Assembly (NCBI GenBank): GCA_030697205.1 | Contig: JAUYQP010000024.1 | Span: 1-51,148, forward strand | Length of the DNA: 51,148 nt | From: Mycobacteriales bacterium | Lineage (GTDB): Bacteria; Actinomycetota; Actinomycetes; Mycobacteriales; SCTD01 | Direction: 5' to 3' | In this document: positions 11,560 to 21,283 of the stretch, piece after piece | Layout: every line of letters begins with the position of its first letter | Numbering within the stretch: the stretch's first letter is position 1 | Position numbers and translations under genes: made by a program | The notes under the pieces: generated by a model | What the model was told of the DNA's origin: nothing | Database searches by the model: none | Seen by the model: the letters and a program-made list of their open reading frames with translations, nothing else

Positions 11560-14500
11560 GTGGCCGACTCGTTCGTGCACCTGCACGTGCACACCGAGTA
11601 CTCCATGCTCGACGGCGCGGCGCGCCTCGACGACCTGTTCAAGAAGGCCGTCGAGCTGGAGATGCCGGCGATCGCGATGACCGACCACGGCAACGTGTTC
11701 GGTGCCTTCGACTTCTACAAGAAGGCCAAGGCCCACGGCATCAAGCCGATCATCGGCCAGGAGTCCTACCTCGCGCCGGGCAGCCGGTTCGACAAGACCC
11801 GCGTGAAGTGGGGCGCGGGTGGCGAGGACGACGTGTCGGGCGGTGGCGCCTACACGCACATGACCATGCTCGCGACCAGCACCGCGGGCATGCACGCGCT
11901 GTTTCGCATGTCGAGCCTGGCGAGCCTCGAGGGCTACTACTACAAGCCGCGGATGGACAAGGCGCTGCTCTCCGAGCACGCCAAGGACATCATCGGCACG
12001 ACCGGCTGCCCGTCGGGTGAGATCCAGACTTACCTGCGGATGGGGCAGTACGAGAAGGCCAAGGCGAGCGCGGGGGAGTTCCGCGACATCTTCGGCGCGG
12101 AGAACTTCTACTGCGAGCTGATGGACCACGGCATCGACATCGAGCGCCGCGCGCAGAAGGACCTCATCCGGCTGGCGAAGGAGATGGGGATCCCGTTCCT
12201 CGCCACCAACGACCTGCACTACACCCACCCCGAGGACGCCAAGGCCCACGAGGTGCTGCTGTGCGTCCAGTCCGGCAAGACGATGGCCGACCCGGGGCGC
12301 TTCAAGTTCGACGCGCAGGACTTCTACCTCAAGAGCGCGCGCGAGATGCGCGAGCTGTGGAGCGAGTTCCCCGAGGCCTGCGACAACACGCTGCTCATCG
12401 CCGAGCGCTGCGAGGTCGAGTTCAACGAGGGCGCCGACCTCATGCCGCGCGTCGACGTCCCCGAGGGCCACACCGAGCAGTCGTTCCTGCGCGAGGAGGT
12501 CCACCGCGGCCTGGCCCGCCGCTTCGACGGCGAGGTCCCCGAGGCCCACCGGGTGCAGGCCGACTACGAGGTCGACGTCATCTGCCAGATGGGCTTCCCC
12601 GGCTACTTCCTGGTGACCGCCGACCTGTGCCGCTACGCCAAGGACAACGGCATCCGCGTCGGTCCCGGTCGTGGCTCCGCCGCGGGGTCACTGGTCGCCT
12701 ACGCGATGGCCATCACCGACCTCGACCCGATCAAGCACAAGCTGCTCTTCGAGCGGTTCCTCAACCCCGAGCGCATCTCGATGCCCGACATCGACCTCGA
12801 CTTCGACGAGCGCCGGCGCGGCGACATGATCCGCTACGCCACGGAGAAGTACGGCGAGGAGCGGGTCTCGCAGATCATCACCTACGGCACCATCAAGGCC
12901 AAGCAGGCCGTCAAGGACAGCGCGCGCGTCCTCGGCTACCCCTTCGGCGTCGGCGACAAGATCACCAAGGCGATGCCGCCCGCGGTCATGGGCAAGGACA
13001 TCCCGCTCGCCGGCATCTTCGACCCGAGCCACAAGAGGTACGCCGAAGCCGGTGAGTTCCGCGCCCTCTACGAAGCCGACCCCGATGCCAAGGCCGTCGT
13101 CGACACCGCCCTGGGCCTCGAGGGCCTGAAGCGGCAGTGGGGCGTCCACGCCGCCGGCGTCATCCTGTGCCGCGAGCCGCTGCTCGACGTCATCCCGATC
13201 CAGCGCCGCGAGGCCGACGGCGCGATCATCACGCAGTTCGACATGGGCGCCTGCGAGACGCTCGGCCTGCTGAAGATGGACTTCCTCGGCCTGCGCAACC
13301 TCACCGTCCTCGACGACTGCCTGCGTCACATCACCGACAACCGCGGTGAGACGGTGGTGCTCGAAACCCTCGACGAGATGGTCCCGGACAAGCTCACCTA
13401 CGAGCTGCTGTCGCGGGGCGACACCCTCGGGGTCTTCCAGCTCGACGGCGGGCCGATGCGCTCGCTGCTGCGCTCGATGCAGCCGGACTCGTTCGAGACG
13501 ATCTCCGCGGTGCTCGCGCTCTACCGGCCGGGGCCGATGGGCGCCAACGCGCACAACGACTACGCCGACCGCAAGACCGGGCGCAAGCCGGTGGTGCCGA
13601 TCCACCCCGAGCTCGCCGAGCCCCTCGAGGAGATCCTGGGCGACACCTACGGGTTGATCGTCTACCAGGAGCAGGTCATGGCGATCGCGCAGAAGCTCGC
13701 CGGCTACACCCTCGGCGCCGCCGACCTGCTGCGTCGCGCGATGGGCAAGAAGAAGAAGGAGATCCTCGACAAGGAGTACGTCCCGTTCCGCGACGGCATG
13801 GTCGCCAACGGCTACTCCGAGGGTGCGATCAAGACGCTCTGGGACATCCTCGTCCCCTTCTCCGACTACGCCTTCAACCGCGCCCACACCGCCGGCTACG
13901 GGCTGGTCAGCTTCTGGACCGCCTACCTCAAGGCCAACTTCCCCGCCGAGTACATGGCGGCGCTGCTCACCTCGGTCAAGGACGACAAGGACAAGAGCGC
14001 CCTCTACCTCGCCGAATGCCGGCGGATGGGCATCAAGGTCCTGCCGCCCGACGTCAACGACTCCGACTCCGACTTCACGCCGCGCGGCACCGACATCCGC
14101 TTCGGGCTGTCGGCGATCCGCAACGTCGGGACCAACGTCGTCGCCTCGATCGTCGCGACCCGGACCTCCAAGGGCCGCTTCAGCGACTTCAGCGACTTCC
14201 TGCGCAAGGTCGAGGCGGTCGCCTGCAACAAGAAGACCGTCGAGTCGCTCATCAAGGCCGGCGCCTTCGACTCCCTCGGCCACACCCGCAAGGGCCTGGT
14301 CCACGTGCACGCCGAGTCCATCGACGCGGTCATGGAGACCAAGCGCGCGGAGGCGATCGGGCAGTACGACCTGTTCGGCTCGATGGGCGAGCCCGACGAC
14401 GGCAGCGGGCCCGGCTCGGTTTTCGAGGTCGCGATCCCGATGGGGGAGTGGGACAAGACCCTGCTGCTCGCCTACGAGCGCGAGATGCTCGGCCTCTACG

Positions 14501-15084
14501 TCTCGGACCACCCGCTGTTCGGCGTCGAGCACGTCATCGCCGCCGCGGTCGACTGCCCGGTGTCGGCGCTGCAGGACCGCGACGACGGCTCGACCGTCGT
14601 GCTCGGCGGCATCCTGTCCTCGGTCACCCGCAAGATGACCAAGAAGGGCGACGCCTGGGCGCTCGTCGTGCTCGAGGACCTCGAGGGCGCGGTGGAGTGC
14701 ATGTTCTTCCCGCAGAGCTACCAGGCCGCCGCGGTCCAGCTCGTCGAGGACGCCGTCGTGCTCGTGCGCGGCCGGGTCGACAAGCGCGACGACGTCCCGA
14801 AGATCATCGCCAACGAGGTCATCGTCCCGGACCTCTCGACCGGCCCGCGTGGTCCCGTCGTCGTGTCCCTGCCGACGCAGCGCTGTACCCCGCCGGTGGT
14901 CGAGCGGTTCAAGGACGTCCTCGCCTCGCACCCCGGCACGACCGAGGTGCACCTGCAGCTGGTCAACGCCGGCAAGACCACAGTCGTCCGCCTCGACGAC
15001 CGGCTGCGGGTCACCGCCACGCCGGCGCTGTTCGCGGACCTCAAGGCGCTGCTCGGCCCGGGTTGCCTGCCCGTCGCCGGCTGA
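11560..15084 (+). CDS. dnaE: DNA polymerase III alpha subunit
   Basis: Replicative polymerase catalytic subunit, 1174 aa, the usual DnaE1 size. The N-terminal PHP domain begins with [13 protein letters not shown] and continues to MTDHGNVFG, keeping the metal ligands needed for PHP proofreading in actinobacterial DnaE1. The palm motif PDIDLDF (about residues 409-415) carries the catalytic aspartates. [15 protein letters not shown] and the [20 protein letters not shown] finger region follow. An OB-fold segment lies near residues 1000-1080. GTG start at 11560 with AGGAG about 9 nt upstream. Confidence 0.97.
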   Translation: MADSFVHLHVHTEYSMLDGAARLDDLFKKAVELEMPAIAMTDHGNVFGAFDFYKKAKAHGIKPIIGQESYLAPGSRFDKTRVKWGAGGEDDVSGGGAYTHMTMLATSTAGMHALFRMSSLASLEGYYYKPRMDKALLSEHAKDIIGTTGCPSGEIQTYLRMGQYEKAKASAGEFRDIFGAENFYCELMDHGIDIERRAQKDLIRLAKEMGIPFLATNDLHYTHPEDAKAHEVLLCVQSGKTMADPGRFKFDAQDFYLKSAREMRELWSEFPEACDNTLLIAERCEVEFNEGADLMPRVDVPEGHTEQSFLREEVHRGLARRFDGEVPEAHRVQADYEVDVICQMGFPGYFLVTADLCRYAKDNGIRVGPGRGSAAGSLVAYAMAITDLDPIKHKLLFERFLNPERISMPDIDLDFDERRRGDMIRYATEKYGEERVSQIITYGTIKAKQAVKDSARVLGYPFGVGDKITKAMPPAVMGKDIPLAGIFDPSHKRYAEAGEFRALYEADPDAKAVVDTALGLEGLKRQWGVHAAGVILCREPLLDVIPIQRREADGAIITQFDMGACETLGLLKMDFLGLRNLTVLDDCLRHITDNRGETVVLETLDEMVPDKLTYELLSRGDTLGVFQLDGGPMRSLLRSMQPDSFETISAVLALYRPGPMGANAHNDYADRKTGRKPVVPIHPELAEPLEEILGDTYGLIVYQEQVMAIAQKLAGYTLGAADLLRRAMGKKKKEILDKEYVPFRDGMVANGYSEGAIKTLWDILVPFSDYAFNRAHTAGYGLVSFWTAYLKANFPAEYMAALLTSVKDDKDKSALYLAECRRMGIKVLPPDVNDSDSDFTPRGTDIRFGLSAIRNVGTNVVASIVATRTSKGRFSDFSDFLRKVEAVACNKKTVESLIKAGAFDSLGHTRKGLVHVHAESIDAVMETKRAEAIGQYDLFGSMGEPDDGSGPGSVFEVAIPMGEWDKTLLLAYEREMLGLYVSDHPLFGVEHVIAAAVDCPVSALQDRDDGSTVVLGGILSSVTRKMTKKGDAWALVVLEDLEGAVECMFFPQSYQAAAVQLVEDAVVLVRGRVDKRDDVPKIIANEVIVPDLSTGPRGPVVVSLPTQRCTPPVVERFKDVLASHPGTTEVHLQLVNAGKTTVVRLDDRLRVTATPALFADLKALLGPGCLPVAG

Positions 15085-15124
15085 CGCGCGCGAACCCGCC
15101 GAGAGGCTACGGGCTCTTCCTCGC

Positions 15125-15345
15125 ATGACACGTCGTCCCGTCGGGCTGTTACTCGCTGTCGCCTTGGCCACCTGCTGGGTGCCCGACGCAGCCGCAGCCC
15201 GCGCCACGGGGGCGGTTGCCACTCCCGTGGTCGCGGTCATCGACAGCGGCCTGCGCGCCAGCCACCAGGAGTTCGACTACCGGGGGGCGCGCTCGGCGAC
15301 CGACCAGGTCGTGGCGTGGTGGGACTTCACCGCCACCCGGGGGCC
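15125..15345 (+). pseudogene. N-terminal fragment of a secreted subtilisin-like protease, cut by an IS
   Basis: The fragment begins MTRRPVGLLLAVALATCW, a signal peptide with likely Ala-x-Ala cleavage near residue 25. It continues into VVAVIDSGLRASHQEF, the catalytic-Asp motif of peptidase family S8. The reading frame runs into the left end of the IS3-family element after residue ~73 and stops inside it at 15364. The His and Ser motifs are not found on the far side of the element, so the remainder has been lost. The gene cannot encode an active protease. Confidence 0.85.
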
Positions 15346-15369
15346 TGTCTCGTGCCGGGTTTGATGGAG
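15346..15369 (+). repeat. Left inverted repeat of the IS3-family element
   Basis: Begins TGTCTCGTGCCGGG. It matches the right end with three mismatches over 24 bp. Confidence 0.85.
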
Positions 15370-15394
15370 ACCATCAAGCCACGGAGGATGACGG

Positions 15395-15712
15395 ATGGCG
15401 GCACCACGGAAGTACCCGGATGAGCTTCGGGAGAGAGCGATCCGGCTGACGCTGGACGCGCGCAAGGATCCGGCCTCGCGGCCGGGGGCGTGTGCGCGGA
15501 TCGGTGAGCAGCTGTTGGTGAACCCGGAGACGCTGCGTGGCTGGGTCACGCAGGCCGAGATCAACGAGGGGCAGCGGCCGGGGACGACGACCTCGGACGC
15601 GGACAAGCTCGACAAGCTCGAGCGGGAGGTCAAGGAGCTGCGTCGGGCGAACGCGATCTTGCGTTCGGCGTCGGCTTTTTTCGCGGCGGAGCTCGACCGC
15701 CCGTCTCGCTGA
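15395..15712 (+). CDS. IS3-family transposase OrfA
   Basis: 105 aa with an N-terminal helix-turn-helix (residues ~10-60, R-K-Y-P-D-E-L-R-E-R-A-I-R) and a Leu-heptad segment (LDKLEREVKELRRAN, ~70-90) for multimerisation. It ends just after the slippery T6C (15676-15682), where -1 frameshifting would give the OrfAB transposase. GGAGG lies 7 nt before the ATG. Confidence 0.93.
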   Translation: MAAPRKYPDELRERAIRLTLDARKDPASRPGACARIGEQLLVNPETLRGWVTQAEINEGQRPGTTTSDADKLDKLEREVKELRRANAILRSASAFFAAELDRPSR

Positions 15713-15714
15713 TC

Positions 15715-16641
15715 GTGGACTACATCGATCAGCACAAGCAGGAGCAGGGGGTCGAGCCGATCTGTGCCGCGTTGACTAGCGCGGAGCTCAAGATCGCCCC
15801 GAGCACCTACTACGCAGCGAAGAAGCGCATGCCGTCGGCACGCGCGATCCGCGACGAGGAGCTCAAGCCCGTGATCGCGAGGGTCCACGAGGAGAACTAC
15901 GGCGTGTACGGGATCCGCAAGATGCACGCCGCGCTCGCGCGGGAGCCGGTGCTGGCCGACAGCCGGCCAGTCGCGCGCTGCACGGCCCAAAGGTTGATGG
16001 CCGAGCTCGGCCTACGGGGGATCTCGCGCGCGAAGGGCCCTCGCACGACGATCCCGGGCAGCGGCCCGGACACCCGCCCCGACCTGGTGGACCGCCAGTT
16101 CACTGCCGAGGGCCCCGATCAGCTGTGGGTCGCCGACATCACCTACTGCCGGACCTTCGCCGGCTGGGTCTACGCCGCGTTCATCCTCGACGTCTTCAGC
16201 CGCCGCGTCATCGGATGGCAGCTGTCGACCTCGCTACGCACCGACCTGGCCCTCGATGCCCTGAACATGGGCCTGTGGACCCGGCAGCGTGAGAACCATG
16301 ACACCAGCGCGCTGGTCCATCACAGCGACAAGGGCGTGCAGTACCTCGCGATTCGCTACACCGAGCGACTCGCCGAGGCCGGGCTCGTCGCGTCAGTCGG
16401 AAGCACCGGCGACAGCTATGACAACGCCATGGCCGAAGCCTTCAACAGCCTGTTCAAGGCCGAGCTCGTCCGCAACCGCGGGCCCTGGAAGAACATCGAC
16501 GACCTCGAGATCGCCGTTGCCGAATACATCGACTGGTTCAACCATCGACGCCTTCACGGCGAGATTGGGCTGCTCCCACCGGTCGAGTACGAGACCCTGC
16601 ACCGCAAGTCCAGCCTCACCGAAGCAACCCGCTTCGCGTGA
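15715..16641 (+). CDS. IS3-family transposase OrfB (integrase core)
   Basis: 308 aa in the -1 frame relative to orfA. An HTH_21-type segment (residues ~45-100) precedes an rve integrase core with the DDE triad: D in WVADITYC, D in HHSDKGVQY and E in NAMAEAFNSLFK. Its frame is open upstream through the slippery site, so the natural product is probably the fused OrfAB made by frameshifting. All catalytic residues are intact. Confidence 0.93.
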   Translation: MDYIDQHKQEQGVEPICAALTSAELKIAPSTYYAAKKRMPSARAIRDEELKPVIARVHEENYGVYGIRKMHAALAREPVLADSRPVARCTAQRLMAELGLRGISRAKGPRTTIPGSGPDTRPDLVDRQFTAEGPDQLWVADITYCRTFAGWVYAAFILDVFSRRVIGWQLSTSLRTDLALDALNMGLWTRQRENHDTSALVHHSDKGVQYLAIRYTERLAEAGLVASVGSTGDSYDNAMAEAFNSLFKAELVRNRGPWKNIDDLEIAVAEYIDWFNHRRLHGEIGLLPPVEYETLHRKSSLTEATRFA

Positions 16642-16650
16642 GTTCAGACC

Positions 16651-16674
16651 CTCCATCAAACCCGGTACTTGACA
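16651..16674 (-). repeat. Right inverted repeat of the IS3-family element
   Basis: Ends ...ACTTGACA. The terminal TTGACA reads outward as a perfect -35 hexamer toward the FIST gene, but no good -10 follows at 16-18 bp. Confidence 0.85.
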
Positions 16675-16780
16675 GGGGTCGTGCCGTTCTGCGGACACGG
16701 ACCTCGCCTCCATGGCCGCTGTGTCTCGGCTGGGCTACCGTCGGTGCGTTGCGCAGCAGACCATCCGGGGGTAGGTCCAG

Positions 16781-18007
16781 GTGAGCGATCAGGTGTTGCC
16801 GCGGGCGGGTTCGGCGTACGTCGACCTTCCTTCGTCGCGTGACGCGGGCACCGCGGCGGCACGCGCTGCTCTCGACAGCGCGGGGCTGCAGACGGCGGAT
16901 CTGGCGTTCTGCTTCCACCACGGACGTCATGACCCGGCCGAGGTCGTCGCTGGTGTGCGCGAGGCGCTGGGCCCGACAACGCGGATCGTCGGCGGCACCG
17001 CGATGGGCGTCATCACCAACGCGGATGTCAGCTACGAAGGGCATCAGGTGGGCGTCGCCGTGCTCGGTGGGCTCGACCCCGCCAGCGTCGTCTTCGCCTC
17101 CGCGTCCGGGTTGGCGGCGCGCTCCGAGTACGACGTCGGGCGAGACCTGGCTTCGGATCTGTCGGCCGCGTCCGACCTTGCGGCCCTCGACGTGCTCCTG
17201 CTCTACAGCTCGATCGCTCGCGGGCTGACGCATCCCGATGGGCTTGCTCTCAACTTCGGCACCCCTCTGCTCGCCGGGCTCCTGGAGGTCGCGGGTGCGC
17301 CGAGGTCGGTGTCCGGTGCCGGGCTCGTCGACTCGGGTCAGCCGACGTGGTCGCACGTGTACGTCGATGACGTCGCCGACCGGGACGCCGCTGTCGCGGT
17401 CGGCTTCCAGGGCAGTCTCCGGATGGACACGGTCGTCCTGCACGGCTGTCGACCCGCCGGCTCCTACCGAACGATCACCAAGACGGCCGGGCCGGTCGTG
17501 CTGGAGATCGACGGTCGTCCTGCCCTCGAGGTGGTCGATGAGCTGCTCGGCGGGGCGCTGCCTCGCGCGGAGTACCCGTTCAACGTGATCCTCGGCGTCA
17601 ACCGGGGCGATCGCTTTGCGGACTTCGACGAGGAGCAGTACCAGACGCGGCTGTGCCTGGCCGTCGACGAGTCGAGTGGTGGTCTGGTCATGTTCGAGCC
17701 GGACCTGGAGGCAGGCTCGCTGGTGCAGCTGATGCGGGTCTCCACCGACTTCGCCTACGTCGAGGACCGCGTCGCCAGCGTCCTTGCTCAGGTCGGAGAC
17801 CGGACCCCGCTGCTCGCGCTCTACCTCGACTGCGCCGGACGGTGCGTGATGGGTTCCGCGATGCCCGAGGAGGAAGGCCACGCCGTACGACGGGCTCTGG
17901 GTGACATCCCCCTGCTCGGTGCCTACACGGGCATCGAGATCGCTCCCGTCGTCGGGACGCCCCGACCGCTGGACTGGACCGGGGTGCTGTGCCTGATCAG
18001 CCGTTGA
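16781..18007 (+). CDS. FIST-domain sensory protein
   Basis: 408 aa with the two-part FIST architecture. FIST_N covers about 30-200 and includes V-G-G-T-A-M-G-V-I near residue 70. FIST_C covers about 215-385 and includes C-A-G-R and a G-A-Y-T-G-I-E-I ending. FIST domains are thought to bind small ligands, probably amino acids, and usually work with signal-output domains. Here the output is probably the cyclase encoded by the overlapping downstream gene. GTG start at 16781. No signal peptide, so cytoplasmic. Confidence 0.88.
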   Translation: MSDQVLPRAGSAYVDLPSSRDAGTAAARAALDSAGLQTADLAFCFHHGRHDPAEVVAGVREALGPTTRIVGGTAMGVITNADVSYEGHQVGVAVLGGLDPASVVFASASGLAARSEYDVGRDLASDLSAASDLAALDVLLLYSSIARGLTHPDGLALNFGTPLLAGLLEVAGAPRSVSGAGLVDSGQPTWSHVYVDDVADRDAAVAVGFQGSLRMDTVVLHGCRPAGSYRTITKTAGPVVLEIDGRPALEVVDELLGGALPRAEYPFNVILGVNRGDRFADFDEEQYQTRLCLAVDESSGGLVMFEPDLEAGSLVQLMRVSTDFAYVEDRVASVLAQVGDRTPLLALYLDCAGRCVMGSAMPEEEGHAVRRALGDIPLLGAYTGIEIAPVVGTPRPLDWTGVLCLISR

Positions 18008-19299
18008 CCGAGGCTGAGGCAGAGCTCCGTTACCTGCGCCGGCAGCTGGACGAGGTCGCTGCCGAGACGGTGAAGCTCACCCGTCGTGCGCAGTCCGCCG
18101 GCGGTGAGCTGGAAGTACGGCGGCGCGGGTTCTCGCTGCTGGCGAGCCTGGGTCAGTCGCTGGGTGCGCACACCAGCCTGGAGCCCGCGCTTGCCTCCGT
18201 GCTGCCGCTCGTCGAGGCGAAGCTGCACGTCCAGCGGACGGTCGCACTGCGGCGTTTCGGTGCGGTGTACGAGCCCTACTCCTGGACCGGCTTCCCGCCC
18301 AGTTCGCCACCGACCGGACCGGTCGAGCTCCCGGACTCGATCTTCGAGGCGGACGGGGTAGCTGTCGCTTCGGACGAGCAGGTGGCCGAGTGGGTCGCGG
18401 CGGCTCGCTTGAGCTTCGGGGTGCCCGAGTTCATCGCGGTTCCGGTGGTCGACGGTGAGTGCGTGCTGGTAGTCGGGCGGTTGGGGGCGCGCTCCGGTTT
18501 CTTCGCTTCGCTGAACGAGGTGGACCTCGACACCGTGCGCGCGGTCGCCGGCCTCGTCGGCGCGGCGGTCCAGAACGCGAAGATGGCGGCGTTGAACGAG
18601 GTGCGCCGGTTCCTGGCGCCGGCGGTGGTCGAGGAGCTCATGCAGGGCCATCTGACCCGTACCGAGGTCCACGAGCGCCGGGAGGTCACGATCCTGTCCG
18701 CCGACATGGTCGGCTTCACCGCATTGGCGGACCGGGTCTCACCGGCCGTCCTGGCGCGTGTCCTGGACTCCTACCTGCGTGACATGACCTCGGTGGCCTA
18801 CGCGCACCAGGGGACAGTCGGAACATTCGCCGGTGACGGCATCCTCGTCATCTTCGGTGCCCCGACGGTGATGACCGCCGAGGAGCACGCCTGGAACGCC
18901 GCCCAGGCAGCCTTCGCGATGAGGTCGCAGATGCCACGTCTGGTCGAGGCGCTGAGCGCCGAGGTCGGCCCGCTTGAGCTGCAGGTGCGCATCGGCGTCA
19001 ACACCGGGTCCTGCGCGGTCGGCGTCTTCGGCTCTGACACCCACCGCGTCTACACGGCGATCGGCATGCCTACGAACCTGGCCGCGCGCCTCGAGGGTGC
19101 CGCGGCACCTGGCGAGGTCCTCGTGTCGCCGCGGACGCTCGAGCTCCTGACCGGACGTGTGACCGGCACCTCGCGCGGTCCGCTGACGCTCAAGGGCATC
19201 TCCGCCCCCGTCGTCGCCTCTGCGATCGAGCCCACTGACGGCTGTCGAGTTCCCGACAGTCCGGCAGGAGACGACGGCCGGGAGTGGGAAGGTCACTAG
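17989..19299 (+). CDS. GAF domain-class III adenylate/guanylate cyclase
   Basis: 436 aa. A short coiled coil (~5-35) is followed by a GAF-like sensor (~45-195) and a class III cyclase domain (~230-410). The two metal-binding aspartates are present (ADMVGFT, D239; FAGDG, D283), and the transition-state Asn/Arg pair is in PTNLAARLE (N363, R367). The catalytic residues needed for activity are thus intact. Substrate choice (ATP or GTP) cannot be decided confidently. The start GTG at 17989 overlaps the FIST gene by 19 bp; a TTG at 18004 is an alternative. The pair looks like a ligand-sensing cyclic nucleotide module. Confidence 0.9.
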   Translation: MPDQPLTEAEAELRYLRRQLDEVAAETVKLTRRAQSAGGELEVRRRGFSLLASLGQSLGAHTSLEPALASVLPLVEAKLHVQRTVALRRFGAVYEPYSWTGFPPSSPPTGPVELPDSIFEADGVAVASDEQVAEWVAAARLSFGVPEFIAVPVVDGECVLVVGRLGARSGFFASLNEVDLDTVRAVAGLVGAAVQNAKMAALNEVRRFLAPAVVEELMQGHLTRTEVHERREVTILSADMVGFTALADRVSPAVLARVLDSYLRDMTSVAYAHQGTVGTFAGDGILVIFGAPTVMTAEEHAWNAAQAAFAMRSQMPRLVEALSAEVGPLELQVRIGVNTGSCAVGVFGSDTHRVYTAIGMPTNLAARLEGAAAPGEVLVSPRTLELLTGRVTGTSRGPLTLKGISAPVVASAIEPTDGCRVPDSPAGDDGREWEGH

Positions 19300-19300
19300 C

Positions 19301-20920
19301 GTGCGCCGACTCGCTGTTCCGGTTCTGGTTCTTTCGCTGATGCCGGCTGCTCTTGGGCAGCCGGCCGGCGCTGCCAGCAGCAATGTCGTGCGGGTGTCGG
19401 GTGCGAGTCCGTACGCGGCCGACTGCTTCGACGTCGAGGACGGCGGGTTCGGGACCGGTTTCAGCGACGCGGAGACCGAGGTGACGCTCGCGGCTGACCC
19501 GCGTCGCCCGACGCATCTGGTCGCCGGGTGGATGCAGGACCTCTACAACGGCTACGTCACCGCGACCTCCGTCGACGGCGGTCGGACGTGGTCACGCCCG
19601 ACCGTCGTACCCGGCGTCTCGGCCTGCTCGGGCGGCGACGCAGACCTGGGCTTGGATCCCTGGGTGTCCATCGGCGCCGACGGCACGGCCTACCTCTCGG
19701 GCTTCTCGCTCGACCTCCCCGACGCGACCGTGCCGGCTCCTGTGCGGTCCCGCCTTCAGGTCAGCACCTCTCAGGACCTCGGCCGGCAGTGGTCGCGGCC
19801 GCGTGTCATCACCGACGACCCAGTCGTTCTGAACGACAAGCCGGCGGTGACGGCAGACCCGAAGAAGGCGGGCCGCGCCTACCTGGTGTGGACGCGCGAG
19901 TCGACGGCCTTCGGGCCGCTGTCGACCGGGATCTCCTTCACGCGGACCGATGACGGCGGTGCGACCTGGAGCGAAGCCCGCACCGTGCTCGCGCCCAACC
20001 CGCCGACGCTTATCCCGCACGGCAGTGAGCTGCTCGTCCTGCCGGATGGCTCGCTTCTCGTGATCGCCACCATGCTTCCGGGGCTGGTGCCGGACACGGG
20101 CCGCTTCCTCCCGCACACCGTGCAGGCGGTGCGCTCCACCGACGGCGGTCAGACGTGGTCAGCGCCCGTGACCGTCGCGGAGTTCACCACCGCCGATGGC
20201 AGCTTCCACTCGGGTGCGGACCCGGACAGCGGCGACCGGTTGCAGGCGCCGAGCGCCTTCACTGGCGTGGACGTCGCGCCCGACGGCACGGTGTACCTGG
20301 TGTGGCGGCACGCCCTGTCCGAGCAGCAGAGTGAGCTGCGCTTGTCCCGCAGCGCTGACGGTGGACGGACCTGGTCCTCCCCGCGCGCCGTCACTGCGCC
20401 CAGGACCGCGACGTTCCTGCCCCACCTCGCGGTGGCCGGTGACGGGACCGTCGGACTCAGCTACCACGACACCCGTCGAGACGTTGCGGGCGATGACGCG
20501 TTCACCGCCGACGTGTGGTTGGCGCGTTCGCGTGACGGGGGGCGGACGTGGCAGGAGGAAGCCCTGATCGGACCGGTGGACCTGCGCCGGGCTCCGATGC
20601 GGGAGATCCCCCAGGCAGGTCGGTTCGTCGGCGACTACCACGGATTCGTCGGGCTCCCGCAGGGGTTCCTGGCAGCTCTCGCGCTCCCAGCTCCCATCGC
20701 GCAGGTGGGGACGACGGACGTGTTCGCCGTCCAACGGTCCTCGTCCGTGACCCGACGCCCGGCGGCACCTGTGGACCGGCCTGCAGGTCCAGCGGGACTG
20801 GCCACAGGACAGCTGCCCGCCACCGGCATTCAGGAAAGCGCTGCAGCACTCGGATTCGCGAACATGCTTGCGCTGGCGGTAGTCGTCCGACGGCGTCGAC
20901 AGCCCTCCGTGCGCGGGTAG
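19301..20920 (+). CDS. LPXTG-anchored sialidase-like BNR-repeat protein
   Basis: 539 aa. A signal peptide covers residues 1-24 (ending near A-G-A-A). Five Asp-box/BNR repeats of the S-x-D-G-G-x-T-W type are spaced through the chain (for example SVDGGRTW, STDGGQTW and SRDGGRTW), which indicates a six-bladed beta-propeller like sialidases. The C-terminus has LPATG (505-509), a hydrophobic stretch and RRRR, a complete sortase sorting signal. It should be displayed on the cell wall. Catalytic sialidase residues could not be verified, so glycosidase activity is not assured. GTG start 1 nt after the cyclase stop. No sortase gene lies in this window. Confidence 0.88.
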   Translation: MRRLAVPVLVLSLMPAALGQPAGAASSNVVRVSGASPYAADCFDVEDGGFGTGFSDAETEVTLAADPRRPTHLVAGWMQDLYNGYVTATSVDGGRTWSRPTVVPGVSACSGGDADLGLDPWVSIGADGTAYLSGFSLDLPDATVPAPVRSRLQVSTSQDLGRQWSRPRVITDDPVVLNDKPAVTADPKKAGRAYLVWTRESTAFGPLSTGISFTRTDDGGATWSEARTVLAPNPPTLIPHGSELLVLPDGSLLVIATMLPGLVPDTGRFLPHTVQAVRSTDGGQTWSAPVTVAEFTTADGSFHSGADPDSGDRLQAPSAFTGVDVAPDGTVYLVWRHALSEQQSELRLSRSADGGRTWSSPRAVTAPRTATFLPHLAVAGDGTVGLSYHDTRRDVAGDDAFTADVWLARSRDGGRTWQEEALIGPVDLRRAPMREIPQAGRFVGDYHGFVGLPQGFLAALALPAPIAQVGTTDVFAVQRSSSVTRRPAAPVDRPAGPAGLATGQLPATGIQESAAALGFANMLALAVVVRRRRQPSVRG

Positions 20921-21283
20921 CGCCGAAGGGGGTCCGGCCACTCGCTTCCCAGCGCTCGGCGGCCAGCGAGCAACGCCCTTTCCCCGTCGCCGGGGAACAG
21001 ACCCTGAGGCTTGCTCTCAAGCCGCCGCGGGCACATCCTGAACAGGGACGAAGCCCGACCTGGACGGAGGTGCGATCACAGTGCGTGACACCCGACTGGC
21101 TCCCACATCGCGCGCCCTCCGTAGCACGCCCGGCGTGCCCGCTACGTGCCCGATCGAGAGAGATCTCTACAGCTCCAGAGCGCCTACAACAACTCCAGAG
21201 CGCCTGGAAAATAAGGAAAGTAGGCTCATCACGAGGGGCTAAGTCCGAACTGGCAGTGTGGAGGTCGGCGAGCCCGCGGCCGG
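20921..21283. other. Gene-free stretch between the sialidase-like gene and the integrase
   Basis: No gene is supported. The 3' half is less GC-rich and holds two copies of a 13-bp direct repeat, CTCCAGAGCGCCT (21173-21185 and 21193-21205), whose starts are 20 bp apart. A 10-bp palindrome AGAGATCTCT lies just upstream. Direct repeats beside an integrase can be arm-type binding sites; here that is inference. Confidence 0.45.

Larger units (their letters stand above)
15346..16674 (+). mobile_element. IS3-family insertion sequence (complete, two ORFs)
   Basis: About 1.33 kb bounded by imperfect inverted repeats (15346-15369 and 16651-16674, 21 of 24 matching, both starting TGTC with a CCGGGTTTGATGGAG core). 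It contains orfA and orfB with a T6C slippery site between them. The DDE residues of orfB are intact, so it may be active. No clear target-site duplication is visible at the ends (GGGCC on the left, GGGGT on the right). Confidence 0.9.

Noticed and set aside
12688-15240. 850-aa reading frame antisense to dnaE
   Set aside because: It lies wholly opposite the coding region of dnaE and its composition is that of a shadow of high-GC coding DNA.
16669-16702. Outward promoter from the IS right end
   Set aside because: TTGACA is a perfect -35, but nothing resembling a -10 lies 16-18 bp away (CGGACA at 17 bp).
16675-16780. C-terminal remainder of the protease after the IS
   Set aside because: Translation in all three frames shows none of the His or Ser motifs of subtilisins.
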